64,000 nucleotides of DNA from NCBI RefSeq assembly GCF_026314295.1, contig NZ_CP111108.1:1736001-1800000 (forward strand). Direction: 5' to 3'. Positions within the stretch are counted from its first letter, which is position 1. The number at the start of each line of letters is the position of its first letter. The notes under the pieces were generated by a model. That model had not been told where the DNA came from. It saw only the letters and a program-made list of their open reading frames with translations, and ran no database searches. Below, in pieces: positions 17,550 through 25,526 of this stretch. The position numbers and the translations under genes were made by a program. This DNA is from Caproicibacterium sp. BJN0003. GTDB lineage: Bacteria; Bacillota; Clostridia; Oscillospirales; Acutalibacteraceae.

Positions 17550-19259
17550 TTATCCTGCCATCTGCGCTTGGGAGTAGCTTACGGCTACTCCTTTTCTCGT
17601 CTGTATCAGAACGTCCGGTTCCGGCAGAGATGAAACATCTGGTATTTCAATGGAACCGATACAATTATAATGAATGGTCAGCTTCTGGACGTATACGCCG
17701 TTTACCTTCTCAGCCTGATGGACTTCAATGTGATCGATCAGTTCGTTCAGCATACGCGGTGTGAGCTTTCTGGCTCTGGTATATTTACGCACAGTGGCAA
17801 TGAACATATCCGTGCCCACAGATTGACGGCTTTCTTTATCAAGCTCGGCCCTCAGCGTTTTTATCCGCCCTGCTAATCCGCTCTGCTCATCTTCATACTG
17901 CTTGGTCATTTTTGAAAACCGCTCGTCGGAAATTTTCCCGGCCACATTGTCCTCATACATTCGATCAAACAGTCGGTCAATCTCTTTATCGCGGGCCAAC
18001 AGAGCATTGTATCCTTTTTGCTTTTTCTGCCGCTCAAGTTCCACCGTTTGCTGAGAATGTCCCATAACCGCTTTGACAAATTCATCTTCATACTTGCTCG
18101 CAAATTTTGTGAGCCTGTGGATTTCTCCCAGTACGACCTGTTCCAGAAAGTCAACGCGGATATAATGGGTAGAAGTGCAAGTGCCGCGGTTGCCTTTGTA
18201 GTTGGAACAGTTGAAATACTTGATGTCCGGGTTGCCCTGATTGAAGTGATAATGCAGATTGTGACCGCAGTCGGCACAGACAAGCAAGCCGGAGAACATA
18301 TTGGTTTCTCCCTCATTGGTTTTCCGCTTACGGATTTTGCCTCGCTTCTGCTGTACTTTTTCCCATGAAGCGCGGTCAATGACCGGATCGTGCACATCCT
18401 TAAAGATAACCCAATTGTCACGGTCGTTTTCAATCCGTTTCTTATTCTTGTAAGATTTGCTGTATGTCTTGAAATTGAGTACGTCACCGCAATACTCCTG
18501 CAGAGAGAGAATCTTGGTAATGGTAGAACTGTTCCACTTCGTGGGTGGTGCGTCTTTATGCTTGCCGGGGCGGTTGACACCTCGTGTCTGCCAATAAGAT
18601 ATTGGAGTCAGGATACTATCCCTTTCCAGCGCGGCGGCGATTTGTTCCGGCCCAAAGCCGTCCAGCGTCATTTGGTAGATGCGGCGAACGACGACGGCGA
18701 CTTCCTCGTCCACAATCCAGCGCTTGGAATTGTCCGGATCCTTGATGTAACCATAAGGCGGTTGTCCCATCGGTTCTCCGGCATTTCCCTTGATTTTATT
18801 GCTTATGCGCCGTTTTTTGCTGATATCACGGGCATACCACTCGTTAAACAGATTGCGAATCGGTGTCAGTTCATTCTCTCCCTCGGCGGTATCCACATTG
18901 TCGGAGACCGCGACAAGCCTTATGTCGTGATCGGGGAGAAATTCCTCCGTGAGTTTTCCAACCTCAATGTAGTTTCTGCCCAAGCGCGACATATCTTTTA
19001 CGAAAACAGCCGCTGCATGGCCTTCCTCAAGTTCTTGAATCATCGCCACAAAACCGGGCCGCTCCATTGTGACACCGGAAATGCCATCGTCCGAGAAGTG
19101 GACAAGGTTGGTATATCCCTTTTCTTTGGCAACCTTGATTAAAAGTTTTTTCTGATTGCTTATGCTGTAGCTTTCACCCTCAAGATTGTCATCGCGTGAC
19201 AGCCGCTCATAAAGAAAGGCTGTGTCTTCCCGGTTCTTTCTCCTATTTGACCGTTTCAT
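17550..19259 (-). CDS. Large serine recombinase of an integrative element
   Basis: A 569-residue site-specific recombinase that would catalyse integration and excision. Residues about 13-160 are the resolvase-type catalytic domain (YERLSRDDNLEGESYSI with the nucleophilic Ser, then SDDGISG and KDMSRLGRNY). Residues about 170-300 are the recombinase domain, followed by a zinc ribbon CADCG...CSNYKGNRGTC, a coiled coil (about 400-470) and a C-terminal DUF4368-like region. This layout matches recombinases at the end of clostridial conjugative transposons (TnpX type). It reads toward tRNA-Leu and lies at the left edge of its element. Confidence 0.92.
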   Translation of the reverse strand: MKRSNRRKNREDTAFLYERLSRDDNLEGESYSISNQKKLLIKVAKEKGYTNLVHFSDDGISGVTMERPGFVAMIQELEEGHAAAVFVKDMSRLGRNYIEVGKLTEEFLPDHDIRLVAVSDNVDTAEGENELTPIRNLFNEWYARDISKKRRISNKIKGNAGEPMGQPPYGYIKDPDNSKRWIVDEEVAVVVRRIYQMTLDGFGPEQIAAALERDSILTPISYWQTRGVNRPGKHKDAPPTKWNSSTITKILSLQEYCGDVLNFKTYSKSYKNKKRIENDRDNWVIFKDVHDPVIDRASWEKVQQKRGKIRKRKTNEGETNMFSGLLVCADCGHNLHYHFNQGNPDIKYFNCSNYKGNRGTCTSTHYIRVDFLEQVVLGEIHRLTKFASKYEDEFVKAVMGHSQQTVELERQKKQKGYNALLARDKEIDRLFDRMYEDNVAGKISDERFSKMTKQYEDEQSGLAGRIKTLRAELDKESRQSVGTDMFIATVRKYTRARKLTPRMLNELIDHIEVHQAEKVNGVYVQKLTIHYNCIGSIEIPDVSSLPEPDVLIQTRKGVAVSYSQAQMAG

Positions 19260-19356
19260 AAATTCTCCTTTCCGGCAGTCAAATAAGCAGTATTTACAGG
19301 GTAAGGTATATCATATCGACCGCCGATTGTCACGCTTGCCGCATTGTCACTTATTA

Positions 19357-19554
19357 TCAAAGCCGATCTGCGTCGGCCCTCATCAGTTTCATTAAAATGG
19401 TTCCTAGTGTGTCATGCCCTTCTGTTTGAAAAACGGGTTCGACAATGAAAGTCTTGCCGTTCACCTTATAGGTAGATGTTTTATCTAAACGATTGTGTCC
19501 GGAAGCGCCGGGCGGTATATTGCTGTTGCAGGCAGCAAATTTCGCACTTCTCAT
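19357..19554 (-). CDS. TnpW-like small transposon protein
   Basis: A 65-residue protein starting at the ATG at 19554, seven bases from a GGAGG site at 19562-19566. The C-terminal half, YKVNGKTFIVEPVFQTEG then LMKLMRADA, resembles small TnpW-like proteins that sit beside TnpX-type recombinases. A longer upstream reading frame exists but lacks a ribosome site. Function is unknown. Confidence 0.65.
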   Translation of the reverse strand: MRSAKFAACNSNIPPGASGHNRLDKTSTYKVNGKTFIVEPVFQTEGHDTLGTILMKLMRADADRL

Positions 19555-19568
19555 CGTAATACCTCCGT

Positions 19569-19733
19569 CTAAATAAAAACAGCCGCGCCGTCTATTTTCA
19601 TATTTGCATAGCTCGACAGGGCAATGTATGGAATGACGGCGTCGCTTTTTTTCGTAATTACAAACAGATAACCCGGACGGGCGGCGGCTTGTCCGCCCCA
19701 TAGGAATTTCACCTTTCCCCATTCTGATGGCAA
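19569..19733 (-). CDS. Possible small ORF of the integrative element
   Basis: A 54-codon frame from a TTG at 19733 reads PSEWGKVKFLWGGQAA, then GYLFVITKKSDAVIPYIALS, and ends 15 bases before the TnpW-like start. The even hydrophobic/charged pattern looks protein-like, but the start has no strong ribosome site. I do not recognise a family. Confidence 0.3.
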   Translation of the reverse strand: MPSEWGKVKFLWGGQAAARPGYLFVITKKSDAVIPYIALSSYANMKIDGAAVFI

Positions 19734-20044
19734 AGCGTTCTCATTGCCTGCGACGGCTCACGGTCTAAATGGCCGCTTCACGCTCGGACTGTGACTGAAC
19801 GCAAGTATCCGGGTTTGTGTGCTTTATCCGGCGGGGCCAAGTCCCGTCCCGCCTGCGGCATGGGCCTTGTCGCTCTCTCCATCCTCTGGCGATGGAGGTC
19901 ATGGCGGGCCTGTCTCTCGGCACACGTACCCTTCTTATCCGGGTATCTTTTTATTCAGCTTTCAATGTACAACGAGGAAAAAGTATCCTCTACTACTTAG
20001 GACGGAAAAAGGCGTTTTGTGGCCTCCCTCTCCCAGTAAATTTG
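19734..20044. other. GC-rich non-coding stretch in the element
   Basis: About 310 bases between the recombinase block and the XRE gene. Overlapping frames exist on the plus strand but none has a ribosome site or recognisable protein content. I see no RNA family here. Confidence 0.35.
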
Positions 20045-20080
20045 CAAAAAAACATCCCACAGTTTTTTTGAACTGCGGGA
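20045..20080 (-). terminator. Intrinsic terminator of the XRE regulator gene
   Basis: On the minus strand TCCCGCAGTT pairs with AACTGTGGGA (one mismatch) around AAAAAAA and is followed by a T-rich tract. It lies about 20 bases past the stop of the XRE gene. Confidence 0.7.
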
Positions 20081-20101
20081 CGCTTTCTTATATTGTGCAA
20101 G

Positions 20102-20344
20102 CTATTCAATTTCCGGAGAAAGATTTCGGAATAAATCGCAATCGTAAAAGTCTATGATACACAAATCTAATCCGTCGCACAGCTTCTTGACCGTGACCGC
20201 ACTCACATCCCGGCGCTCCGGCTGCAACATGCTGTATACGGTCGAGGGCGTGACGCCAGCTAATCGCGCAAGCTGCGTATAAGATATGCCGCGCTCTGTG
20301 CATAATTGTCGAAAGCGTTCCACAATCGCGTCTTTGATCTTCAT
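20102..20344 (-). CDS. XRE-family helix-turn-helix regulator
   Basis: An 80-residue Cro/C1-type DNA-binding protein. The helix-turn-helix spans YTQLARLAGVTPSTVYSML (residues about 21-39), followed by VSAVTVKKLCDGLDL, the standard fourth and fifth helices. It is short, with no sensor domain. A large inverted repeat 40 bases upstream of its ATG is the obvious autoregulatory operator. Small XRE regulators of this kind usually control excision or transfer of the mobile element that carries them. Confidence 0.87.
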   Translation of the reverse strand: MKIKDAIVERFRQLCTERGISYTQLARLAGVTPSTVYSMLQPERRDVSAVTVKKLCDGLDLCIIDFYDCDLFRNLSPEIE

Positions 20345-20383
20345 GCCCTCACCACCCTTTCAGTAATCTCAAAACAAGCATAA

Positions 20384-20425
20384 CAGTTCATACGCAAATA
20401 CGTATACGCACTTGCGTATGAACTG
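20384..20425. promoter_or_regulatory. Large inverted-repeat operator upstream of the XRE gene
   Basis: CAGTTCATACGCAA (20384-20397) and TTGCGTATGAACTG (20412-20425) are perfect 14-base inverted arms, separated by 14 bases that themselves contain ATACGTAT. It lies between the XRE and sigma-like genes, suited to dimer or tetramer binding by the XRE protein. Confidence 0.7.
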
Positions 20426-20455
20426 CTTTTCTGCTAAACTGATTCTGAAAGGGAA

Positions 20456-20484
20456 CGGCCCCGTCATTTGACGGGGCCGCCCGA
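20456..20484. other. Strong GC hairpin between XRE and sigma-like genes
   Basis: GGCCCCGTCA and its complement TGACGGGGCC flank a short loop just after the sigma-like stop codon. There is no T run on either side, so it is a stable 3' end or attenuating hairpin rather than a clear terminator. Confidence 0.4.
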
Positions 20485-20492
20485 AAAATACG

Positions 20493-20909
20493 TTACTCGG
20501 TGAGGTACTTTTGCAGTTGGACAAGGGCGCGCTCAATGGAACGGCCTACCGTTCTGAAATCGACTTTTTCCAGTTTGGCAATCTGGCGGTATGTCAGGTT
20601 GTCCACAAAATGCAAAAGCAGCCTCCGGCGCTGTGCTTCTGAAAGTCTGTTGACCGCCGCATAAAGCTGGCGGTAGCTTTCCATCCTAATTAGGAGATCG
20701 GCGGCGTCCGCCTGTGGATGATTCATAGCCGCGTCAGTCAAACCGCCTATGAAATCCACGTAATCAAGATGTCGCCTGTCTTGCCGCCTTTGGGAACGGA
20801 TTTGCCGGTCGGACTGCTCCAACAGTTCTTTGACCGGGGTTGAAACCTCAACACAAATCCTGTTTCCATTGGCGGTTTTGTATGTGATCGTTACAAGGGA
20901 CTTGTCCAT
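20493..20909 (-). CDS. Sigma-70 region 4-like protein of an integrative element
   Basis: A 138-residue protein whose C-terminal part, LSEAQRRRLLLHFVDNLTYR then QIAKLEKVDFRTVGRSIERA, is a sigma-70 region 4 helix-turn-helix. The N-terminal KTANGNRICVEVSTPVKELL and EQSDRQIRSQRRQDRRH segments are typical of the small sigma-like proteins of clostridial conjugative elements. The start is set at the ATG at 20909, with GGAGG at 20916-20920; the upstream extension is not protein-like. It may activate element genes, since no region 2 is visible. Confidence 0.82.
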   Translation of the reverse strand: MDKSLVTITYKTANGNRICVEVSTPVKELLEQSDRQIRSQRRQDRRHLDYVDFIGGLTDAAMNHPQADAADLLIRMESYRQLYAAVNRLSEAQRRRLLLHFVDNLTYRQIAKLEKVDFRTVGRSIERALVQLQKYLTE

Positions 20910-21158
20910 TATGTTACCTCCGTTCAATTGGGTCGTGGGTTGACGGCTGATGAACGGAGGACGGCGGGGAACGGCAACTGGGGCAAATATGCTGCACAGG
21001 CCCGAAGTGATAGGGTTTGCCCCGCGATACCGAAACAAGGAACAAAAAAACACCTGTGCGGGGGGGCTCCCGCAAGGCGTTAAATAGTAAATGGGCGCAG
21101 TATTCACCCATGATTATTTTTACAGATTTTTTGAAAGAATGAAAGATTAGGCTATCAG

Positions 21159-21224
21159 CTAAGCCAAACCGTTACGGCGGGGTAACGGTTCCTCCCATAC
21201 GAGAAACAGCGACTTCGGGTGCAT
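21159..21224 (-). CDS. Leader-peptide-sized ORF (21 codons)
   Basis: ATG at 21224, preceded by a very strong ribosome site AGGAGG six bases upstream, encodes MHPKSLFLVWEEPLPRRNGL plus one residue. It lies in the leader between the c-di-GMP riboswitch and the sigma-like gene. The ribosome site is better than that of most real genes here, so translation is likely, but no function is known. A second frame (21172-21306, from a GTG) runs through the same bases. Confidence 0.4.
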   Translation of the reverse strand: MHPKSLFLVWEEPLPRRNGLA

Positions 21225-21382
21225 AAAAGCCTCCTGTCCCAAAGCCGCCGATAAAAAAGAGCGTAATTATTACGCCCTCCGTAATCTCGTTTTTGAAAAA
21301 GGACACGGCGGCTTTACTCGCATTTTTAAGATATGAATTTGTTCATCGGGCCAAATTGGCCCGATGTAAACTATAAAACATA
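21225..21382. other. Leader region with a 23-base palindrome
   Basis: Part of the transcript downstream of the riboswitch. A perfect palindrome, CATCGGGCCAA around a central A, occupies 21344-21366. No independent gene with a ribosome site was found. Confidence 0.4.
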
Positions 21383-21418
21383 AAAGAGGTCAGAACCATC
21401 GCGGGTTCTGGCCTCTTT
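21383..21418 (-). terminator. Hairpin expression platform downstream of the riboswitch
   Basis: A 15-base stem AAAGAGGTCAGAACC/GGTTCTGGCCTCTTT (one wobble or mismatch) begins three bases after the riboswitch on the minus strand and ends in TTTTATG. It fits an intrinsic terminator that the aptamer could control. Confidence 0.7.
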
Positions 21419-21420
21419 CT

Positions 21421-21490
21421 TGCAACCCGGCTGTCATAGTATAAACCTTAGACCCGCAGCTTTGCGCCCCACGCCTTTCGACGGGTTTGC
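21421..21490 (-). ncRNA. Cyclic-di-GMP-I (GEMM) riboswitch
   Basis: Read on the minus strand, GCAAACCCGTCGAAAGGCG is followed by the invariant CGCAAAGC, then GGGTCTAAGG and the closing CAGCCGGGTTGC. The order of GAAA tetraloop, CGCAAAGC, CTAA and the terminal GCCGGGTTGC stem is the GEMM-I consensus (compare the Vibrio Vc2 aptamer). P1 pairs GCAAACCC with GGGTTGC. A TATAAT-like element lies about 25 bases upstream, and a terminator hairpin follows at once. It would tie the downstream element genes to c-di-GMP level. Confidence 0.9.
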
Positions 21491-21573
21491 TTAAAATATT
21501 CATTTTTGCTATAATTATAAATTTACTACTTTAAGATTGTTCTTATTTTTGTTCAAATTACTATTTGTTGCCC

Positions 21574-21963
21574 TTATTCTTTGATGTGCGTTATACATAG
21601 ATCAAACATCATTTTAATGAGTGCATCATTCAGCGAATAATAAGCAATTTTCCCGTCACGCCTATATTTAATTAAATGAGTTTGTCTTAACGATTTTAGA
21701 TGATGCGAAATAGCAGGCTTCGACATATTCAGTAAAGCTGAAATATCACACACGCACATTTCAGAAAGCATAAGTGCATTTATAATTTTTAGGCGTGTAG
21801 GATCGCTGAGTACTTTAAATATACCTGCCATATTATACAAAGTATCATCGTCAGTTATTTCCTTTTTCACTTTGTCTAATATATCCTGATGAACAATAGT
21901 AACATCACACAGTGCATTTTCCTGATCTGTCATGTTTTCCTGGTTTTCAGACATCATAGTCAC
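21574..21963 (-). CDS. ArsR/SmtB-family metal-responsive repressor, CadC-like
   Basis: A 129-residue winged-helix repressor that releases DNA on binding heavy metals. The core has SDPTRLKIINALMLSEMCVCD (helix 3 with a CVC thiolate motif) and the recognition region MSKPAISHHLKSLRQTHLIK. An N-terminal extension with Cys19 and His25-type residues (ALCDVTIVHQD) completes a CadC-like alpha-3N site, and a C-terminal LNDALIKMMFDLC...H could form the alpha-5 site. Third gene downstream of cadA; the palindrome before cadA is its likely operator. Confidence 0.88.
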   Translation of the reverse strand: MTMMSENQENMTDQENALCDVTIVHQDILDKVKKEITDDDTLYNMAGIFKVLSDPTRLKIINALMLSEMCVCDISALLNMSKPAISHHLKSLRQTHLIKYRRDGKIAYYSLNDALIKMMFDLCITHIKE

Positions 21964-22013
21964 CCTTTCACATAAACAATTAAGCTATAAATATCAGACA
22001 CTTTCAATTTGAT

Positions 22014-22613
22014 TTACTTTATTAAAAAGTTTAGCGCCATTGATTTTGGCTCAGTCATCCTTTGTGATTCTTCTCCGAGTATTTTGCTATTGTCCTTGAT
22101 AAAATACTGCATACGCCGAACCATTTGCTCAGGCGATTCCTTCATCTCGTGATGCGCCCACTGAACTATGATTCCGGCCAGCCCGTAGGCGTAAAAATCT
22201 GCAACGAAATCCTTATCTTTTCTATCCAACTCTTTATCTTTTGCAAATGCATCCATTCTTTCGGTAATTATCTTCTTCGTCACGTCGAAGAAATCATTCT
22301 GAAGCGTGTTTTGTTCAATATTATTAAGTACATTCTTGTAAAAATGTTGTTCACGGTTCATGCTTGTCAGTATAGCAAGCACTATTTCGTTCCAATCGTC
22401 GAATCTTTTGCTTCGGATAACTGCAACAACCTCATCATAATATATCCAGTTGACCAAATCATATTTATCCTTAAAATGATAGTAAAAAGTCTGGCGGTTA
22501 ATACCACAATTTTGTACTATATCGGATACAGATATTTTTGGGAAGCTTTTTTTTCTCATCAGCTCCTTGATGGAGGTCGCAATTGCCCTTTTCGTGATAA
22601 GTGAATCTGACAT
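22014..22613 (-). CDS. TetR/AcrR-family regulator, DhaS-like
   Basis: A 199-residue regulator with an N-terminal helix-turn-helix (FPKISVSDIVQNCGINRQTF then YYHFKDKYDLVNWIY) and a C-terminal ligand/dimer domain of the type found in DhaS-like TetR proteins (FVADFYAYGLAGIIVQWAHH). It lies between cadA and the ArsR gene on the same strand. Its ligand and target are unknown; a second regulator in a small metal operon is unusual. Confidence 0.85.
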   Translation of the reverse strand: MSDSLITKRAIATSIKELMRKKSFPKISVSDIVQNCGINRQTFYYHFKDKYDLVNWIYYDEVVAVIRSKRFDDWNEIVLAILTSMNREQHFYKNVLNNIEQNTLQNDFFDVTKKIITERMDAFAKDKELDRKDKDFVADFYAYGLAGIIVQWAHHEMKESPEQMVRRMQYFIKDNSKILGEESQRMTEPKSMALNFLIK

Positions 22614-22719
22614 TTATTATCCCTTCCCATTAGATAGAGATCAAAAAACCAAAACAGATTTTTCGATCTCTAATTTCCCCCCTGACTCCATTATGATTTT
22701 AAAACAACCGTAGAGAGAT

Positions 22720-25083
22720 TTATAGCTTTTTCGTATTCAATGCACGCATTGCATTGAGAACCGCTATTATGGCAACTCCCATGTCTCCAAACACTGCTTC
22801 CCACATTGAAGCCACACCTAAGGCTCCTAATACCAGAAACACGGCTTTCACTCCTAATGCAAACACGATATTTTGCGATACAATGCCTCTTGTTCTTTTT
22901 GCAATTTTTATACCAGAAACAATCTTTGATGGTTCATCGGTCATGATTACAACATCAGCGGCCTCAATCGCAGCATCCGAGCCCAAGCCTCCCATGGCCA
23001 TACCTATGTCGGCTCTTGCAAGCACTGGCGCATCGTTAATCCCATCACCGACAAATACAATCTTTCCTTTATGAGATTTTTTTGCTTCCAGGGATTCAAT
23101 TTTTTCTACCTTATCAGCGGGTAACAACTCGGAATAAACCTCATCCAAACCTAATTTCTTGCCGATTTTGTCCGCTACTACCTTTAAGTCACCGGTAAGC
23201 ATAACTGTTTTCCCAACGCCAAGAGCTTTCAACTCTTTAATTGCAGTAGCTGAATCTTCTTTCACTTCATCTGAAATCACGATGCTGCCCGCATATGTCC
23301 TGTCTATTGCGACGTGTATTACTGTACCTAAGGTATCAACATCATTGTACTCAATATTTTCACTGGTCATTAATCTGGTATTACCGGCAAGAACTTCTTT
23401 TCCATTGATATTAACCTTGATACCATGCCCCGCAATTTCCTGATAATTTTCGATTCGGTTTTTATCAATTTCTGAATTATAAGCACTTATAATCGAAAGT
23501 GCAATCGGGTGGCTTGAATAGCTTTCCGCATATGCTGCGTATTCTATTAACTCTTTATCTGTATAGCCATTTTGAGGATTTGTTTCAGTAACTTTGAACA
23601 CACCCTTGGTTAAAGTGCCTGTCTTATCAAAAACGACTGCTTCAACATTGTTCAGTGCTTCGAGGTAGTTTCCGCCTTTCACTAAAATTCCTCTCTTGGA
23701 AGCTCCTCCGATACCCCCGATGAATCCTAACGGGATTGAAAGTATTAATGCACAAGGGCAGGATACCACTAAAAATACCAAGCCTCTATAAATCCAATCA
23801 GAGAAGGTTGCCCCCGGAATAACCAAAGGGGGTATTACTGCAAGCGCCAAAGCGCCAAATACAACAACCGGAGTATAATAACGCGCAAATTTTGTAATGA
23901 ATTTTTCAGTTGGAGCTTTTTTGCTGCCGGCGTTTTGTACCAAATCCAACACTTTTGATACAGTGGATTCTCCAAATTCTTTTGTTACTTCAATAGTCAA
24001 AACACCATTCTTGTTTATAAATCCACTCAAAGCATCGCTGCCAGGCTCCAGTTCACGAGGAACGGATTCACCGGTTAGCGCTGCCGTATCAACCATTGAG
24101 GTTCCCTCAATGACCTTGCCGTCCAGAGGGAATTTTTCTCCCGGTTTTACGACAATAATATCTCCGATGTTTACTTCATCAGGTGATACTTTTTTCAGTT
24201 CGTCGCCAACTTTAAGGTTTGCATAATCAGGTCTTATATCCATTAATGCACTGATTGATTTTCTGGAATGATCTACAGCCATATCCTCGAACATTTCACC
24301 TAATAGATAGAACAACATAACAGCTACACCTTCCGGATACTCTCCAACGAAGAAAGCACCAATTGTAGCCACGCTCATTAGGAAGTGCTCGCTAAACACA
24401 TCGCCTCGGGCGATTCTCTTTATTGCGCTCAAGACAACTTTTCCGCCAACTACAATGTAGCTTATTAAAAATATTGTGAGTTCAAGCCAATTCTGAAATT
24501 TAAAAATCAATCCGACTGCAAATAAAGCGCCGCCAATCACAAGTTTTATTATTTCTTTTTTGCGGTCGTCTCCATCTTCATCTTCATCATCATTTTCTTT
24601 TATTTCAACTTTGGAGGAATTTTCCTCAAAAGTAACCTTAACAACGGGCTCAATTTTTTTTACTATGGCAGTTATTTCACCAAGGATTCTATTTAAATCC
24701 TTTTTATCGGAAGCTTTAATTTCCAATTTTTTAGAAACAAAATCAACTGTTGCATCGTTGACTCCTTGAATGCCTTTAATCTGCGTTTCAATCTTAGCAG
24801 CGCAGTTAGCACAGTCAAGGTCTTCAAGTATCAATATTTTTTTAACACCTTTACTATCAGTTCGTTCTTTTACTGCCACATCCGGTTCATGCCTATGTAC
24901 TATCGACTTAATTTGTTCGAGTACATTCGCATATTCCTCTGTGGATTCAATTTCTAAAGTTAATGTCTTGTTCATGAAATTCATATATGCCTTGACTCCA
25001 TTTAGTCCATTAACTTCATCTTCAATTTTGGCAGCACAATTGGCGCAGTCTAAACCTTCTAACAAAAGCTCTTTCTTTAACAT
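22720..25083 (-). CDS. cadA: Cadmium/zinc-exporting P1B-type ATPase
   Basis: Membrane pump exporting Cd2+/Zn2+/Pb2+ with ATP. Two N-terminal heavy-metal-associated domains carry CANCAAK (Cys13/16 and about Cys93/96). These are followed by an acidic linker DEDEDGDD, membrane segments, the actuator motif TGES, the metal-site CPC in VVSCPCALILSIP (about residues 440-443), the phosphorylation motif DKTGTLT (about 486), HP in SSHPIAL and GDGINDAPVLA. CPC with the upstream layout fits group 2 Zn/Cd pumps. At 787 residues it is full length. The first gene of the operon, with promoter and palindromic operator directly upstream. Confidence 0.93.
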   Translation of the reverse strand: MLKKELLLEGLDCANCAAKIEDEVNGLNGVKAYMNFMNKTLTLEIESTEEYANVLEQIKSIVHRHEPDVAVKERTDSKGVKKILILEDLDCANCAAKIETQIKGIQGVNDATVDFVSKKLEIKASDKKDLNRILGEITAIVKKIEPVVKVTFEENSSKVEIKENDDEDEDGDDRKKEIIKLVIGGALFAVGLIFKFQNWLELTIFLISYIVVGGKVVLSAIKRIARGDVFSEHFLMSVATIGAFFVGEYPEGVAVMLFYLLGEMFEDMAVDHSRKSISALMDIRPDYANLKVGDELKKVSPDEVNIGDIIVVKPGEKFPLDGKVIEGTSMVDTAALTGESVPRELEPGSDALSGFINKNGVLTIEVTKEFGESTVSKVLDLVQNAGSKKAPTEKFITKFARYYTPVVVFGALALAVIPPLVIPGATFSDWIYRGLVFLVVSCPCALILSIPLGFIGGIGGASKRGILVKGGNYLEALNNVEAVVFDKTGTLTKGVFKVTETNPQNGYTDKELIEYAAYAESYSSHPIALSIISAYNSEIDKNRIENYQEIAGHGIKVNINGKEVLAGNTRLMTSENIEYNDVDTLGTVIHVAIDRTYAGSIVISDEVKEDSATAIKELKALGVGKTVMLTGDLKVVADKIGKKLGLDEVYSELLPADKVEKIESLEAKKSHKGKIVFVGDGINDAPVLARADIGMAMGGLGSDAAIEAADVVIMTDEPSKIVSGIKIAKRTRGIVSQNIVFALGVKAVFLVLGALGVASMWEAVFGDMGVAIIAVLNAMRALNTKKL

Positions 25084-25112
25084 TCTGATCCTCCTACTCC
25101 ATATAACGAATA

Positions 25113-25159
25113 AACGATTGCTTAATCGTTATATTATCATCATTGCAAACCGTTGTCAA
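25113..25159 (-). promoter_or_regulatory. cadA promoter with palindromic ArsR/CadC-type operator
   Basis: On the minus strand TTGACA (25154-25159) and TAATAT (25131-25136) are 17 bases apart. Directly downstream, AACGATT and AATCGTT form an 18-base inverted repeat (25113-25130), placed to block RNA polymerase, as CadC/SmtB operators do. Confidence 0.72.
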
Positions 25160-25182
25160 TATAAAAAACAAAAAAATGCAAA

Positions 25183-25413
25183 CTATGTATATGTTAACTC
25201 AACAACATATAGATTTCCGCCCTCCAAGTCTGAGATAATGTCCTCAAAGAATGTGGGGAAGGCTTTATCATGCTTCCTGATAAAAATGGCAAGCAATGCA
25301 TCGTGGTACCCACGATGCCCATTTCCCGATTTTTCGCTTGCGCGAAAACCGTGAAATTGCTTGTTGGTGGCAGGCCCCCAATCCCCTCTGATCGCACAAT
25401 AAATTGTGCGGCT
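25183..25413 (-). pseudogene. 3' remnant of an unidentified gene
   Basis: A minus-strand frame without a start reads TNKQFHGFRASEKSGNGHRG, then HDALLAIFIRKHDKAFPTFF, then EDIISDLEGGNLYVVELTYT and a stop. The composition is protein-like and the ribosome-site/start region is missing, so it looks like the C-terminal end of a gene lost when the cad cargo or flanks rearranged. I do not recognise the family. Confidence 0.45.
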
Positions 25414-25442
25414 GCGCGTCCTGCGGACGCTTTAGATACTAA

Positions 25443-25474
25443 AGGAGCATGAACTGTATATCGTTCATGCTCCT
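25443..25474. terminator. Hairpin at the right edge of the element remnant
   Basis: AGGAGCATGAAC and GTTCATGCTCCT form a perfect 12-base stem with an eight-base loop, followed by a weak T-rich tail. It separates the cad region from the type III restriction fragment. Confidence 0.5.
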
Positions 25475-25526
25475 CTCGCTTATTTGAACACTTGTTTTCA
25501 TTATAAAAAATGAAACGTTGGCTACC

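Noticed and set aside
18390-19142. Plus-strand frame of 250 codons in the recombinase region
   Set aside because: Exact antisense of the large serine recombinase; no ribosome site or protein-like pattern.
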